NCBI GenBank assembly: GCA_964613035.1 | Contig: CAZTFQ010000007.1 | Span: 1-64,000 of the forward strand | Reading direction: 5' to 3' | DNA length: 64,000 bases | Source of the DNA: CAVIQK01 sp964613035 | GTDB lineage: Bacteria; Bacillota; Clostridia; Christensenellales; DTU072 | Part shown: positions 25,870-35,054 of the stretch, piece by piece | How the letters are laid out: each line of letters starts with the position of its first letter | Numbering within the stretch: the stretch's first letter is position 1 | Program-made: the position numbers and the translations under genes | Notes under the pieces: model-generated | The model's input: the letters and a program-made list of their open reading frames with translations, nothing else | The model's database searches: none | Told to the model about the DNA's origin: nothing

Positions 25870-28800
25870 ATGAAAAAGTCCAAGTTTTTATTTATCCTCA
25901 TAACGATTATAGCCGTCGTCGCGGTCGGACTCACCGCGTGCGATAACGGAGAAAAGGACAATGTAACCGTCACATTAGACGGCGAGACTTTATCCGTTAA
26001 GGCGGGAGAATCTATAGAGGAACCTTCCGTACCTAAAAAAGATTCCACCGCGCAATACGATTACGTTTTCGACGGATGGTATATAGAAGGGACCGACGTT
26101 AAATGGGATTTCGCTACGGATAAAGCGACGGAGAACCTTTCTCTAGTGTCCGTTTTCACGGAAGTCACCAGACAATATCGAGTGAAAATCGGCGATACCG
26201 ACTTAGGTTTAAAAGATTACGGAACCAGGCTCGACGTCCCCGAAGATCCGACCAAGGCTTCCGACCAATATTTCGATTATATCTTCCTCGGCTGGTATAA
26301 GGATGAAAAATACTCCGAGCAATGGGACTTCGACAACGACGTAGTCATCGGCGAAACGACGATACGCGCTAAGTTTAAGGGCGAGACAAGACGGTTCAAC
26401 GTAACGATTAACGGCGCCGAGCCCGTTACTTATAAGTACTTGGAAAAGATATCCCGACCCGCAGACCCCGAAGTCCCCGAAAATCTCCGCGGCACGCATA
26501 AGTTCGATTGCTGGATTAATGAGGCTACCGATCGGATGTGGAATTTCGAAAAAGATTACGTCGCGTCGGATATCGTCCTTGTCCCGAGATTTATAGAACT
26601 GTTCACTTTCGAGATACTCTCCGAAGAAGTCGTCCTCGGCGGGAATAAATATGCGGCGATGAGTATTACCGACCAAGATTACGCGTCGATGACGGTAGTA
26701 ATCAAGGACTCTTCGGGAGAAGAGGTTGAGCTCGGCGCTATACGCGACGGCGCGTTAAGACTCGATATCGCAAGAGGCGATTATTCTTATGAAATTACTT
26801 TTCGAGGGATGGTTTCTCAGGGACAGTTCAGCGTCGGCGACGTTAACGAGTACAAGGCGTATATCGCTCCCGACGTGAAGATAGGCGGCTATATGGGCAA
26901 GACTAGCGCCGTCTACAGATATCCTTCTTACGGCGTCAATTATGCCGTGGACGGAGACTCGATTTCTATGTGGAACATAACCTATGCCTTCGCAGGCGAC
27001 GGCACTCTGGTGGATAAAGTTTATATCGAAGCCGACGAACTTTTCCCGTCCAATGCCCTGGGGATGATGGCGGGCATAATGCCTGCATGCGACTACGCCA
27101 ATCTTTCGGGCGACGCCGCGTATGCATATCGCGGAGACACGGATAAAAACAAAAACAAATTGGTGTTCTCCGTATCTGCCAACAAAACTCTCTATTCGCA
27201 GATGTCCGAGGGATGGGGGAGCGGCACCGGTATTATCGCGGAAACGCAAAACGTCGTGTCGATCAATACCAAATATAAGCTCGCCGTGCTCAGATACGAA
27301 GACAACTATTACGTTTTCGTCGACGGAAAACTTCAACTGGTCTATAATACGGACGCCTTCGACAAGTCAGGGTTCGGATTCTGCATAACGACGGATTTCG
27401 GTAAGACCGGCGAAAGTAACCCCATTACGTATTCCGACGTCAGATATATAACGGACGAGGAGGTTTTACTGAGAATGAAGCAAGAGGTCGTGGGCTCGGC
27501 TACCGTCGATTACGATGCCGAGACGATATCGGTCACGCAATCCGATACGGAGCTCGTCGAAGGCGTCGCCATACCGGGCGTACGCACGTATCTGGAATTC
27601 AACGCTCCCTCGGGTAAGTCGATGGTAGGATACGAAGTCTCTTCCGATAACGGCAATGTAACCGTATACGAAGAAGACGGCAAGATTTGGTTCGTCCCGA
27701 CGAGAGACAGAGTCTATTCGATATCGGCGCGCTTTATCGACGAAATAGATTCCGCCGTTACGATTGAATTCAAGCCGTACGCGTTATTGCTGGGCGGCAA
27801 AGAATACGCGCTGCACGACTTCGATATCGACCCCGCGGATATAGAGCTGTCCGTATTCGATTATTCCTCTTCCGAGACCCGTTCGATTAAGGTCGAAGAA
27901 CTTACGCCCGTGCTTAGTTTGAAGACCGGAAGATATACCTTTATCGCAAAATACGCCGATAACGTTACGGAAGTGCCCGTGTCCGTCACCGAGAACAGCG
28001 GCGTCGTAACGATATATCTCTCCGATGCCTATATGGGCGGAAAAGTATCCGGTAACGGCTATACGGCTTCCAGTTATAATAACGCAGCGGCGGACGCGAC
28101 GTCGGGTACGAGCTGGAATCTGAAGAGCGGAATGCGCGATACGGTCAGTATGACCAACTACACCTTCGTGTATTACAGAGGTTTGTATGCTTCTTCTTAT
28201 TACGCGGAAGCTTATTTCGATACGTCATTACCCGACTACAATCTCAATACGACCAATAAATTCAGCGGTATAATGATCGCTTCCAGACACGTTAATCTCG
28301 ACGGCGACGGAACGGGAACCGACGATAAAATGAAAATTCTGGTCGGAATATACGGCAAGAGCATCGTGCTTACCTATACCAACGGCTGGTCGGCATCCAA
28401 CACGATCACCGTTGCCAACTGGTCTCAGATTATCGATACGCTACCCGAAAAGGTCAAGCTGGGAGTCTTGAGAGACGGCACGGATTATTATTTCTTCGTC
28501 AACGATACTTTCGTGACCAAGAAGAATCTCTCGCTGATCACCGAGGATTGCGGCGTGGGACTTGCAAGTTTAAACAATAAGAGCGTCGTGTATAAATTCA
28601 ACGCTTCTACGGACGCAAGTCTCGTTTCCGCGCTGAAGAGTATGGCGATAGAGGGACCCAAGCAGATAGACATCTATATAATGGCAGGTCAGTCGAACGC
28701 TTCCGGATATACCGCTTTCGACAACGCGACGATGATTGCTTACGACGACTCCACCGTCTACGGCAATAACAACGTCTTATACGCGGGCAGAGCGCAATAT

Positions 28801-29577
28801 ACCGGCACTAACAAAACCGTCGGTTACAACGAATACAATTGGGGACTGGCTCGTGTGGGACAAGGCTGGTCCAACACTAAGATGAGCGCGGAAGCTTCCA
28901 TGTCGGCGATACTCGCGTCTTATTACAACGCATCCTCGGGCAAGGTGGCGGGCATAATCAAATTCGCTCACGGCGGAACCGCCCTTCTTAACAGCCTCAC
29001 CGGCGAAAACGCCGTCGGCGGCAACTGGGTTCCTAAGTCTTATGCGGATATCAAGGGGTATGAATGGTCCGTCGGAGATCCTCTTACGGGAAGATTGTAT
29101 AGGAATCTCTTAAAGCAGGTCGAGCAGAGAGTAGAAGAGCTCAGAGCGGACGGTTATACGGAGATTAACATAAAAGGCGTATGGTGGATGCAGGGAGAAG
29201 CCGATAAGTATTCCCCCGACGAGTATAAAGTGATTCTCGAATACTTCATTTCCGACTTGAGAAGAGACCTCGGAGAAATTACCGACGAAGACTTGTCCGA
29301 GTTGCCATTCATAATAGGAGAGATATCCAGAACCTCCGGCAACGCCGACATCTCAGTCAGCGTCAATAAGAAGTTCATCGCCATGCAAAACGCTTACTGC
29401 GAATCGCACGATAACGTGTATATCAGTAAAATAGGCGATTACGATATCAATAAAATGGTCGACGGCACCAGCGTCGCGGTCGGTACCGACTCCTGGCACT
29501 GGAATCAGAACGATATGATTAAGATAGGCGAAGACGCCGCAAGAATCATCCTCGAAAAAATTCTCAACGTCGACTAG
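25870..29577 (+). CDS. Multidomain surface lipoprotein with C-terminal SASA/CE6-type carbohydrate esterase
   Basis: 1235 residues with lipobox LTAC. Three copies of a Listeria-Bacteroides (InlB B-type) repeat lie at about residues 30-250 (FDGWY, FLGWY, FDCWI). Two LamG-like beta-sandwich segments follow (about 330-530 and 720-920) with a YYVFVDGKL or YYFFVNDTF strand resembling the repeats of the protein at 15407. The C-terminal 300 residues are an SGNH-type esterase: GQSNASG (Ser942), WWMQGEAD and DSWHW (Asp1207, His1210), the pattern of sialate O-acetylesterase / CE6 acetylxylan esterase. It is predicted to remove acetyl groups from glycans at the cell surface. It is the last gene of the operon, ahead of a terminator. 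Confidence 0.88.
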   Translation: MKKSKFLFILITIIAVVAVGLTACDNGEKDNVTVTLDGETLSVKAGESIEEPSVPKKDSTAQYDYVFDGWYIEGTDVKWDFATDKATENLSLVSVFTEVTRQYRVKIGDTDLGLKDYGTRLDVPEDPTKASDQYFDYIFLGWYKDEKYSEQWDFDNDVVIGETTIRAKFKGETRRFNVTINGAEPVTYKYLEKISRPADPEVPENLRGTHKFDCWINEATDRMWNFEKDYVASDIVLVPRFIELFTFEILSEEVVLGGNKYAAMSITDQDYASMTVVIKDSSGEEVELGAIRDGALRLDIARGDYSYEITFRGMVSQGQFSVGDVNEYKAYIAPDVKIGGYMGKTSAVYRYPSYGVNYAVDGDSISMWNITYAFAGDGTLVDKVYIEADELFPSNALGMMAGIMPACDYANLSGDAAYAYRGDTDKNKNKLVFSVSANKTLYSQMSEGWGSGTGIIAETQNVVSINTKYKLAVLRYEDNYYVFVDGKLQLVYNTDAFDKSGFGFCITTDFGKTGESNPITYSDVRYITDEEVLLRMKQEVVGSATVDYDAETISVTQSDTELVEGVAIPGVRTYLEFNAPSGKSMVGYEVSSDNGNVTVYEEDGKIWFVPTRDRVYSISARFIDEIDSAVTIEFKPYALLLGGKEYALHDFDIDPADIELSVFDYSSSETRSIKVEELTPVLSLKTGRYTFIAKYADNVTEVPVSVTENSGVVTIYLSDAYMGGKVSGNGYTASSYNNAAADATSGTSWNLKSGMRDTVSMTNYTFVYYRGLYASSYYAEAYFDTSLPDYNLNTTNKFSGIMIASRHVNLDGDGTGTDDKMKILVGIYGKSIVLTYTNGWSASNTITVANWSQIIDTLPEKVKLGVLRDGTDYYFFVNDTFVTKKNLSLITEDCGVGLASLNNKSVVYKFNASTDASLVSALKSMAIEGPKQIDIYIMAGQSNASGYTAFDNATMIAYDDSTVYGNNNVLYAGRAQYTGTNKTVGYNEYNWGLARVGQGWSNTKMSAEASMSAILASYYNASSGKVAGIIKFAHGGTALLNSLTGENAVGGNWVPKSYADIKGYEWSVGDPLTGRLYRNLLKQVEQRVEELRADGYTEINIKGVWWMQGEADKYSPDEYKVILEYFISDLRRDLGEITDEDLSELPFIIGEISRTSGNADISVSVNKKFIAMQNAYCESHDNVYISKIGDYDINKMVDGTSVAVGTDSWHWNQNDMIKIGEDAARIILEKILNVD

Positions 29578-29599
29578 ACCTTAGATATTAAATCTTTTA

Positions 29600-29634
29600 A
29601 AAGAACCCGAGCAAAAATTTCGGGTTCTTTTTAC
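29600..29634 (+). terminator. Bidirectional terminator between the long operon and the divergent AraC gene
   Basis: AAAGAACCCGA (29600-29610), 9-base loop, TCGGGTTCTTT (29620-29630), then more T. The A-rich left arm makes it usable on both strands, serving the gene ending at 29577 (+) and the one ending at 29659 (-). It is almost identical to the terminator at 34961-34994. Confidence 0.88.
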
Positions 29635-29658
29635 GTTACAAAATATTTTATCGTATTT

Positions 29659-30480
29659 TCATAATTCTGACGGCTCGGCATAACGTTCCATCGCCTTTTT
29701 CGCATAAGTGCAGGGCGGAAGTCCCATACGGCGCTTAAAAGCGTAACTGAAATAAGACTGTGAAGAAAACCCGCATTCGTAAGCGATTTGAGTCAGCGTC
29801 ATGTCGGTGGAAATCAACAGATTGACGGACTTTTTAATTCGTTCCTCTTCGATATAATCGTGCAGAGTTTTGCCGGTGGCGGCTTTGAAAAGTTTATGAA
29901 AATAAGTCGGAGAAAATTTAGCTTCGCTCGCCAGCGCGTCAAGGTCCAGTTTCGAGGTGATATTCTCGTTGATGTACGCTATTGCGTTTTCTATGACGGA
30001 GCGGTTGCTCCTCTTGGCGCGATAGGATGTTTTTGAATTGCGAGAATGGCGGTAGAGCAAATAAATCAATTCCAAAAACAGACTGTGGAGCATACATTCG
30101 TCTTCTTTAGTGCCGTTGTCGTAATGCTCGCACATTTGCATGAAGATATTGCGGATACGTTTCGAGTCGGACGTTTCGATGAAATCGGGCATATTTATTG
30201 CCATATCGTAAAGGAAGCCCTCTTGAAGAATCATATGGATGTAGTAACACTTAAAAGGAACTCTCGTATGACGGATTTGACCGGGTTTGGCGCAGATGAC
30301 CAGATTTTTCTTAATCGGGTGCGAGGCGTCGTCGATATAGGATATGCCTCCGTCTTCCATCGGAATTTCTATTTCGAACATAGTCGTTTTTCTGTTCCGC
30401 GAGACGGTTCTGTTTTTCAGCGCGACTTGCGCGTTGTATATTCCCACCGCTACGATTTGCGGTAAAATCATTTCTTTCAT
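29659..30480 (-). CDS. AraC-family regulator of the sugar-acid cluster
   Basis: 273 residues from the ATG at 30480, chosen because AAGAGGG lies just upstream; a longer reading begins at 30519. The N-terminal part is a degenerate cupin-type sensing domain (EMEIPMEDGGISYIDD). The C-terminal 100 residues are a typical AraC double helix-turn-helix: LDALASEAKFSPTYFHKLFK and LTQIAYECGFSSQSYFSYAFKRR followed by MGLPPCTYAKK. It is transcribed away from the dehydratase operon at 30594, the usual arrangement for a local activator. The inducing sugar is unknown. Confidence 0.93.
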   Translation of the reverse strand: MKEMILPQIVAVGIYNAQVALKNRTVSRNRKTTMFEIEIPMEDGGISYIDDASHPIKKNLVICAKPGQIRHTRVPFKCYYIHMILQEGFLYDMAINMPDFIETSDSKRIRNIFMQMCEHYDNGTKEDECMLHSLFLELIYLLYRHSRNSKTSYRAKRSNRSVIENAIAYINENITSKLDLDALASEAKFSPTYFHKLFKAATGKTLHDYIEEERIKKSVNLLISTDMTLTQIAYECGFSSQSYFSYAFKRRMGLPPCTYAKKAMERYAEPSEL

Positions 30481-30527
30481 AAGCCCTCTTAATGACAAGA
30501 TATCTAATAAAGATAGCAAATTTTATA

Positions 30528-30576
30528 TATACTCAGAACAAAAAATAATATACAATAAAATCGAAAAAAGAGTCAA
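30528..30576. promoter_or_regulatory. Divergent promoter region between the AraC gene and the sugar-acid operon
   Basis: On the minus strand, TTGACT (complement of 30571-30576) and TATATT (complement of 30547-30552) are 18 bases apart and point at the AraC gene. On the plus strand a TATACT -10 candidate (30528-30533) has no recognisable -35, as expected for an activator-dependent promoter. The two overlap. Confidence 0.55.
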
Positions 30577-30593
30577 CGGGAATGTAGAATTTT

Positions 30594-31277
30594 ATGAAAA
30601 TAACGTGGCTGGGACAGGCGGGATTGCTTTTTGAGGACGGCGAGACGAAAATATTGGTCGATCCTTATCTTACCGACAGCGTGGCTAAGATAGAACCGCT
30701 CAATTTCAGGCGGCAGCGTATAGACGAGCGATTCTTGAAAATACGTCCCGACGTTATCGTCGTTACCCACGATCACGCCGATCATATGGATAAAGAAACG
30801 TTGTCGAGTTATTTGTCGGAAAACAGCCGCGTGGCGGTGCTCGCACCGTTTTCCGCATGGAAAGAAGTGCGGAAATTCGGCGGCGAACGTAACAATTATA
30901 TTATGTTCAACGACGGAACGACTCGGACGGAAAAAAGCGTGACTTTCCGTGCGGTAAAAGCCGAACATTCCGACGAATACGCTATAGGCGTCGTTATAAC
31001 CGCGGACGGGAAGAATTATTACGTTACGGGCGACACGCTGTATAGCGAGAGAGTTTTTTCAGGTTTGCCCGAGATTAGGTTCGAGGCGGTCTTTTTGCCG
31101 ATTAACGGAGTAGGCAACAATATGAACGTAGCCGACGCGGAGATGTTTTTAGAGAGAATAAAAACGAAATATGCCGTCCCTATTCATTTCGGGATGTTCG
31201 ATTGCTTAACGGGAGAGGAATTGTCGGGAGACAACGTCGTGATCCCTAAAATATACGAAGAGGTGGAGTTAAAATGA
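30594..31277 (+). CDS. Metallo-beta-lactamase fold hydrolase, UlaG-like
   Basis: 227 residues. The protein begins ITWLGQAGLLFEDGETKILVDPYL, typical of the UlaG-type branch, and has the metal-binding motif THDHADHMD (about residues 60-68). A second His region is in VKAEHSDEYA and a late one in PIHFGMFD. UlaG itself opens L-ascorbate-6-phosphate lactone. The stop overlaps the dehydratase start by four bases. In this position it could serve as the lactonase that the pathway needs between sugar dehydrogenase and dehydratase; that role is inference. The ribosome site is weak (GGGAATG, about 12 bases away). Confidence 0.85.
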   Translation: MKITWLGQAGLLFEDGETKILVDPYLTDSVAKIEPLNFRRQRIDERFLKIRPDVIVVTHDHADHMDKETLSSYLSENSRVAVLAPFSAWKEVRKFGGERNNYIMFNDGTTRTEKSVTFRAVKAEHSDEYAIGVVITADGKNYYVTGDTLYSERVFSGLPEIRFEAVFLPINGVGNNMNVADAEMFLERIKTKYAVPIHFGMFDCLTGEELSGDNVVIPKIYEEVELK

Positions 31278-32434
31278 AAATTACCGATATTAAAACTTTT
31301 GTGGTGGATTGTTTTCGTACCAATTGGGTGTTTGTCAAAGTGTATACCGACGAGGGAATAACCGGCGTCGGCGAAGGGACTCTGGAATATAAAGAAAAAG
31401 CTCTCGTCGGCGCGGTGGAACATATAAGAAGTTATCTTATAGGAAAAGACCCTACGCAGATAGAGAAGCATTATCACTATATTTATCGCGACGCGTATTG
31501 GCGCGGCGGCGCGGTTTTGATGAGCGCTCTGTCAGCGGTCGAGTGCGCGTTGTGGGATATCGTCGGTAAGTCGCTGGGCGTGCCTGTATATAAATTATTG
31601 GGCGGCAAGGTCAACGACGACGTGAGAATTTACGTCAACGGATGGTTCTCGGGAGCAAAAACTCCCGAAGAATTCGGCGAAAAAGCCAAAGAAGCCGTTA
31701 AAAAAGGCGTAACGGCAATGAAATGGGATCCGTTCGGGAAAAGTTACTTACAGATTTCCAACGCCGATCTGGACAACGCTCTGAGATGCGTCGCCGAGGT
31801 AAGAAGCGCGGTGGGAGATAAGGTCGACTTGTTAATAGAAGGACACGGCAGATTCGACGTGCCCACGGGTATAAAAATCGCCAACGAGCTTGCTCCTTTC
31901 AAGCCGATGTGGTTCGAAGAACCCGTCCCGCCTAACAATCTTGAAGCGCTAAAAGCGGTCAGAGATAAATCCCCCGTTGCGATTTCGGCGGGAGAAAGAT
32001 TGTATACGAGGTTCGATTACAATGAATTGTTCCGCACTCGCGCTTGCGATTATATCCAGCCCGACGTGTCTCACGCCGGCGGAATAATGGAACTTAAAAA
32101 GATCGCGGCTATGGCGGAAGCCGACTATATTCCGTTCGCTCCGCACAATCCCTCGGGTCCGATCGCCAATGCGGCCACTCTTCAACTGGCGGCGTGCTGT
32201 CCCAACTTTTGTATTCTGGAGATAATGTATTCCGACGTGGAGTATCGTAAATACGTTACCGACGAAAATCTCGAATACAAAGACGGGAGAATAAAAATCG
32301 GAGACAAGCCCGGCTTGGGGATAGAATTAAACGAGGAAGAATGTCTGAAACATCCGTATACGGAACACAATTTACGCCATTATACGGGCGCGCTGACCGA
32401 TATCCGTCCTCCTAAAACCGAGTTTTATTTTTAG
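31274..32434 (+). CDS. Sugar-acid dehydratase of the enolase superfamily, D-galactonate dehydratase-like
   Basis: 386 residues. It is an enolase-superfamily (mandelate racemase subgroup) dehydratase with an N-terminal capping domain and a TIM barrel. Barrel ligands and catalytic groups can be read as E189-x-H191 in LIEGHGR (D in many relatives), the Glu of MWFEEP, the Glu of SAGERLY, the His of FAPHNPSGP and the Glu of ILEIMY. These blocks match galactonate dehydratase DgoD. It removes water from an aldonate to give a 2-keto-3-deoxy acid, fitting the aldolase and kinase downstream. The D-to-E change at the first metal ligand may indicate a different aldonate. Substrate assignment is moderate. 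Confidence 0.85.
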   Translation: MKITDIKTFVVDCFRTNWVFVKVYTDEGITGVGEGTLEYKEKALVGAVEHIRSYLIGKDPTQIEKHYHYIYRDAYWRGGAVLMSALSAVECALWDIVGKSLGVPVYKLLGGKVNDDVRIYVNGWFSGAKTPEEFGEKAKEAVKKGVTAMKWDPFGKSYLQISNADLDNALRCVAEVRSAVGDKVDLLIEGHGRFDVPTGIKIANELAPFKPMWFEEPVPPNNLEALKAVRDKSPVAISAGERLYTRFDYNELFRTRACDYIQPDVSHAGGIMELKKIAAMAEADYIPFAPHNPSGPIANAATLQLAACCPNFCILEIMYSDVEYRKYVTDENLEYKDGRIKIGDKPGLGIELNEEECLKHPYTEHNLRHYTGALTDIRPPKTEFYF

Positions 32435-32481
32435 TAACGTCGCTTTTGCGAAGAATATTATCTAAAATCAAGGAGTATACA

Positions 32482-33282
32482 ATGCAAAACATTAATATGA
32501 CGGAAAACTTCGCGCTCGTAACGGGAGCGTGTATCAATACCGGCGTAGCCATCGTGGAGAAATTTTTGTCGGAAGGAGTCAACGTCGTTTTTACCGGGAG
32601 AAACGCCTCGAGCGTATCGATAGCGGAAAAGACGTATCGCGAAAAATATCCTCGAGCGCAAGTCCTGGGATACGTTTTGAATTCGATCGACGAGAGCGGT
32701 CGGGTCGACGAAGAGTCCGTAATAAAGTTGTTCGACACGTTGGACGAAAAAGGCGTTTTTGTCGGGAGTTTAGTGCTGAATGCGGCGGATCAGGGCTTGA
32801 ATATGAAGATTTTTGAGAGTCCTCTTGCCGATTTTCAGCGCGTAATCGATACCAACGTATGCTGGAATTACTGTCTTGCGGAACACGCGGCTAAGCGTAT
32901 GAAACAGCGCGGCGGCGGAAGTATCGTTTTCGTTAACTCCAACACGGCGTATCGTGCCATTCCCGACAGAATAGCATACGAGGCGAGCAAAGGCGGTCAG
33001 CTCGGAATGATGAGAGGACTGGCTTTGGATTTAGGCAAATATAATATTCGCGTCAATGCGGTGTTACCGGGGATGATAAAAACCGATCGCTGGGAGAAAA
33101 ACCCCGACTTCTACAAAAACGTACCCTCGCGTTATACTCCTCTCGGCGACGTGGCGACAGGAGAGGATATTGCCGACGCGGTCTGGTATTTCGTCGCGCA
33201 CGCAAGGAATACTACGGGTGCGGAACTCGTAGTAGACGGCGGCAACACGATTCAACTTTATCCGATCGTTCCGAAAAATTAG
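32482..33282 (+). CDS. Short-chain dehydrogenase/reductase, candidate sugar 1-dehydrogenase
   Basis: 266 residues from ATG 32482 (AAGGAG at 32470-32475). It is a classical SDR: a cofactor loop VTGACINTG near the N-terminus in place of the usual TGxxxGIG, the NAG-type segment LNAADQG, catalytic Ser in VNSNTAYR, and Tyr-x-x-x-Lys in YEASKGG, followed by NIRVNAVLPGMIKTD. SDRs in such clusters either oxidise the free sugar to a lactone or interconvert keto-deoxy acids (KduD type). With a lactonase-like protein, dehydratase, kinase and aldolase adjacent, the first role is plausible. Neither is proven by sequence. Confidence 0.85.
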   Translation: MQNINMTENFALVTGACINTGVAIVEKFLSEGVNVVFTGRNASSVSIAEKTYREKYPRAQVLGYVLNSIDESGRVDEESVIKLFDTLDEKGVFVGSLVLNAADQGLNMKIFESPLADFQRVIDTNVCWNYCLAEHAAKRMKQRGGGSIVFVNSNTAYRAIPDRIAYEASKGGQLGMMRGLALDLGKYNIRVNAVLPGMIKTDRWEKNPDFYKNVPSRYTPLGDVATGEDIADAVWYFVAHARNTTGAELVVDGGNTIQLYPIVPKN

Positions 33283-33315
33283 CGACACTCGAATAACCGA
33301 AAAAGGATAATGAAA

Positions 33316-33903
33316 ATGGATAGAGTAATACCCGTAGCGGTAATCGAAAATATAGAGGACACCGAGCGTATATTATCGTCCCTTAGGGAAGGCGGCGTTA
33401 ACGTGGCGGAAATTACCTTTCGGACGGCTTGTGCTAAAGACGCGATCGCGCTAGGTCTGGAGCTGTTTCCCGATATGAATATCGGCGCGGGCACGGTGAT
33501 TAACGCGGAACAATGCAATCAGGCGTTGGACGCGGGGGCTAAGTTTGTCGTTTCTCCGGGGTTTTCCGAGGACGTGGCAAAAATATGCAAGGCGCGCGGC
33601 GTAGACTATTATCCCGGTTGCGTAACTCCTACCGAGATAATGACCGCGTTGGAATACGGCTTGACGACGATTAAGTTTTTCCCTGCCGACGTGTACGGCG
33701 GATTGAAAGCGTTGAAGGCTCTCTCGGGTCCCTTTCCTCAGGTTAAATTTATTCCCACCGGCGGCGTGAATTTGACCAATCTGAAGGATTTTTTGGAATT
33801 CGACAAGGTATATGCGGTCGGAGGTTCTTTTATGATGAAAGGAAATATCGTAGAAAATTGTAAAAAAATCAATGCAATAGTAAGGGAGACGGAATCTAAA
33901 TGA
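33316..33903 (+). CDS. eda: KDPG/KDPGal aldolase
   Basis: 195 residues from ATG 33316, which has AAAAGGA 8 bases upstream; an ATG at 33310 is too close to it. It is a class I aldolase of the Eda family: EITFRTACA holds the general-base Glu, GAGTVINAEQ and FVVSPGF follow, and the Schiff-base Lys is in TTIKFFPAD (about residue 120). It splits 2-keto-3-deoxy-6-phosphogluconate or the galactonate isomer into pyruvate and glyceraldehyde-3-phosphate. It overlaps the kinase start by four bases, so the two are coupled. The gluconate or galactonate form cannot be separated by eye. Confidence 0.93.
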   Translation: MDRVIPVAVIENIEDTERILSSLREGGVNVAEITFRTACAKDAIALGLELFPDMNIGAGTVINAEQCNQALDAGAKFVVSPGFSEDVAKICKARGVDYYPGCVTPTEIMTALEYGLTTIKFFPADVYGGLKALKALSGPFPQVKFIPTGGVNLTNLKDFLEFDKVYAVGGSFMMKGNIVENCKKINAIVRETESK

Positions 33904-34922
33904 AAAAAGTAGTTACGTTCGGCGAATTGATGTTGAGACTCGCCCCGGAGAATTATTTAAGATTCGTACAGAGCGATAAATACGAAGCGACTTTCGGCGG
34001 TGCGGAAGCTAACGTTGCGGTCAGCCTCGCCAATTACGGCGTCGACGCGGCGTTTGTTTCAAAACTCCCCTCGCACGAGATAGGTCAAGCCGCGATCAAC
34101 AGCTTAAGAAAATTCGGCGTGGATACGACTAAAATCGTCCGCGGCGGAGACAGAGTAGGAATCTATTATTGCGAAAAGGGCGCGAGTCAACGTCCCTCTA
34201 AGGTCATATACGACAGAGCCTATTCTTCGATTGCCACGGCTAGTCCGTCCGATTTCGACTGGGATAAAATTTTTGAAGACGTCGACTGGTTTCATTTTAC
34301 GGGTATTACCCCGGCTCTAGGAGAGCTTATGCCCGATATTTTGGAAGAAGCGTGCCGTGTGGCAAAAGCTAAGGGCTGTACCGTCTCTTGCGACCTTAAT
34401 TTCCGAAAAAAATTATGGAGTAAGGAAAAAGCCGAGAGGGTTATGAGCAAGCTTTGCGGTTACGTGGACTATTGCATTGCCAACGAGGAAGACGCAAAAG
34501 AAGTCTTCGGGATAGAAGCGGACAATACCGATATCGATACGGGCAGACTCGACAGAGACGGTTATGTATGCGTTGCGAAACGACTAACCGAGAGATTTGA
34601 CTTCAAAGGAGTGGCGATTACTCTCAGAGAAAGCCTTTCCGCCAACGATAACAATTGGTCGGCTATGTTGTACACGGACGGAGAAGCGGTCTTTTCTAAA
34701 AAGTACTCGATGCATATCGTGGACAGAGTAGGAGGGGGCGACTCCTTCGGAGCGGGGTTGATTTACGCTATTCTTAACGGTTACGACGCACGGAAAACAA
34801 TCGAATTCGCCGTAGCGGCGAGTTGCTTGAAGCATTCTATAGAAGGCGACTACAATATGGTCTCGGTATCCGAGGTTGAAGCCCTTGCCGAGGGCAACGC
34901 CTCCGGAAGAGTTCAAAGATAA
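33900..34922 (+). CDS. kdgK: 2-keto-3-deoxy sugar-acid kinase (PfkB family)
   Basis: 340 residues. VVTFGELMLRLAPENYLRFVQ opens the protein exactly as in KdgK-type kinases, GGAEANVAVSLANYG (about 37-51) is the first PfkB signature, and DRVGGGDSFGAGLIYA (about 275-290) is the catalytic GAGD region. It phosphorylates 2-keto-3-deoxygluconate or -galactonate at C6 to supply the adjacent aldolase. The overlap with the aldolase (ATGA) and the downstream terminator at 34961 make it the last gene of the cluster. Confidence 0.92.
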   Translation: MKKVVTFGELMLRLAPENYLRFVQSDKYEATFGGAEANVAVSLANYGVDAAFVSKLPSHEIGQAAINSLRKFGVDTTKIVRGGDRVGIYYCEKGASQRPSKVIYDRAYSSIATASPSDFDWDKIFEDVDWFHFTGITPALGELMPDILEEACRVAKAKGCTVSCDLNFRKKLWSKEKAERVMSKLCGYVDYCIANEEDAKEVFGIEADNTDIDTGRLDRDGYVCVAKRLTERFDFKGVAITLRESLSANDNNWSAMLYTDGEAVFSKKYSMHIVDRVGGGDSFGAGLIYAILNGYDARKTIEFAVAASCLKHSIEGDYNMVSVSEVEALAEGNASGRVQR

Positions 34923-34960
34923 CTTATTAAGATAAAAGACCGATTTGTATAAATTACGTT

Positions 34961-34994
34961 AAAGAACCCGAACGAAAGTTTCGGGTTCTTTTTA
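34961..34994 (+). terminator. Terminator of the sugar-acid operon
   Basis: AAAGAACCCGA (34961-34971), loop, TCGGGTTCTTT (34981-34991), T run. Both arms and the flanking TTTTTACG repeat the terminator at 29600; only the loops differ. Confidence 0.88.
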
Positions 34995-35006
34995 CGATGT
35001 GACGTA

Positions 35007-35035
35007 TTGCAAAAACTTTTTCGTTGTTGTATACT
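35007..35035 (+). promoter_or_regulatory. Sigma-A promoter of the PI-PLC-like gene
   Basis: TTGCAA (35007-35012), 17-base spacer, TATACT (35030-35035). The start codon is at 35055 with GAGGA (35042-35046) between. Confidence 0.7.
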
Positions 35036-35054
35036 CGATACGAGGACAAATTTT

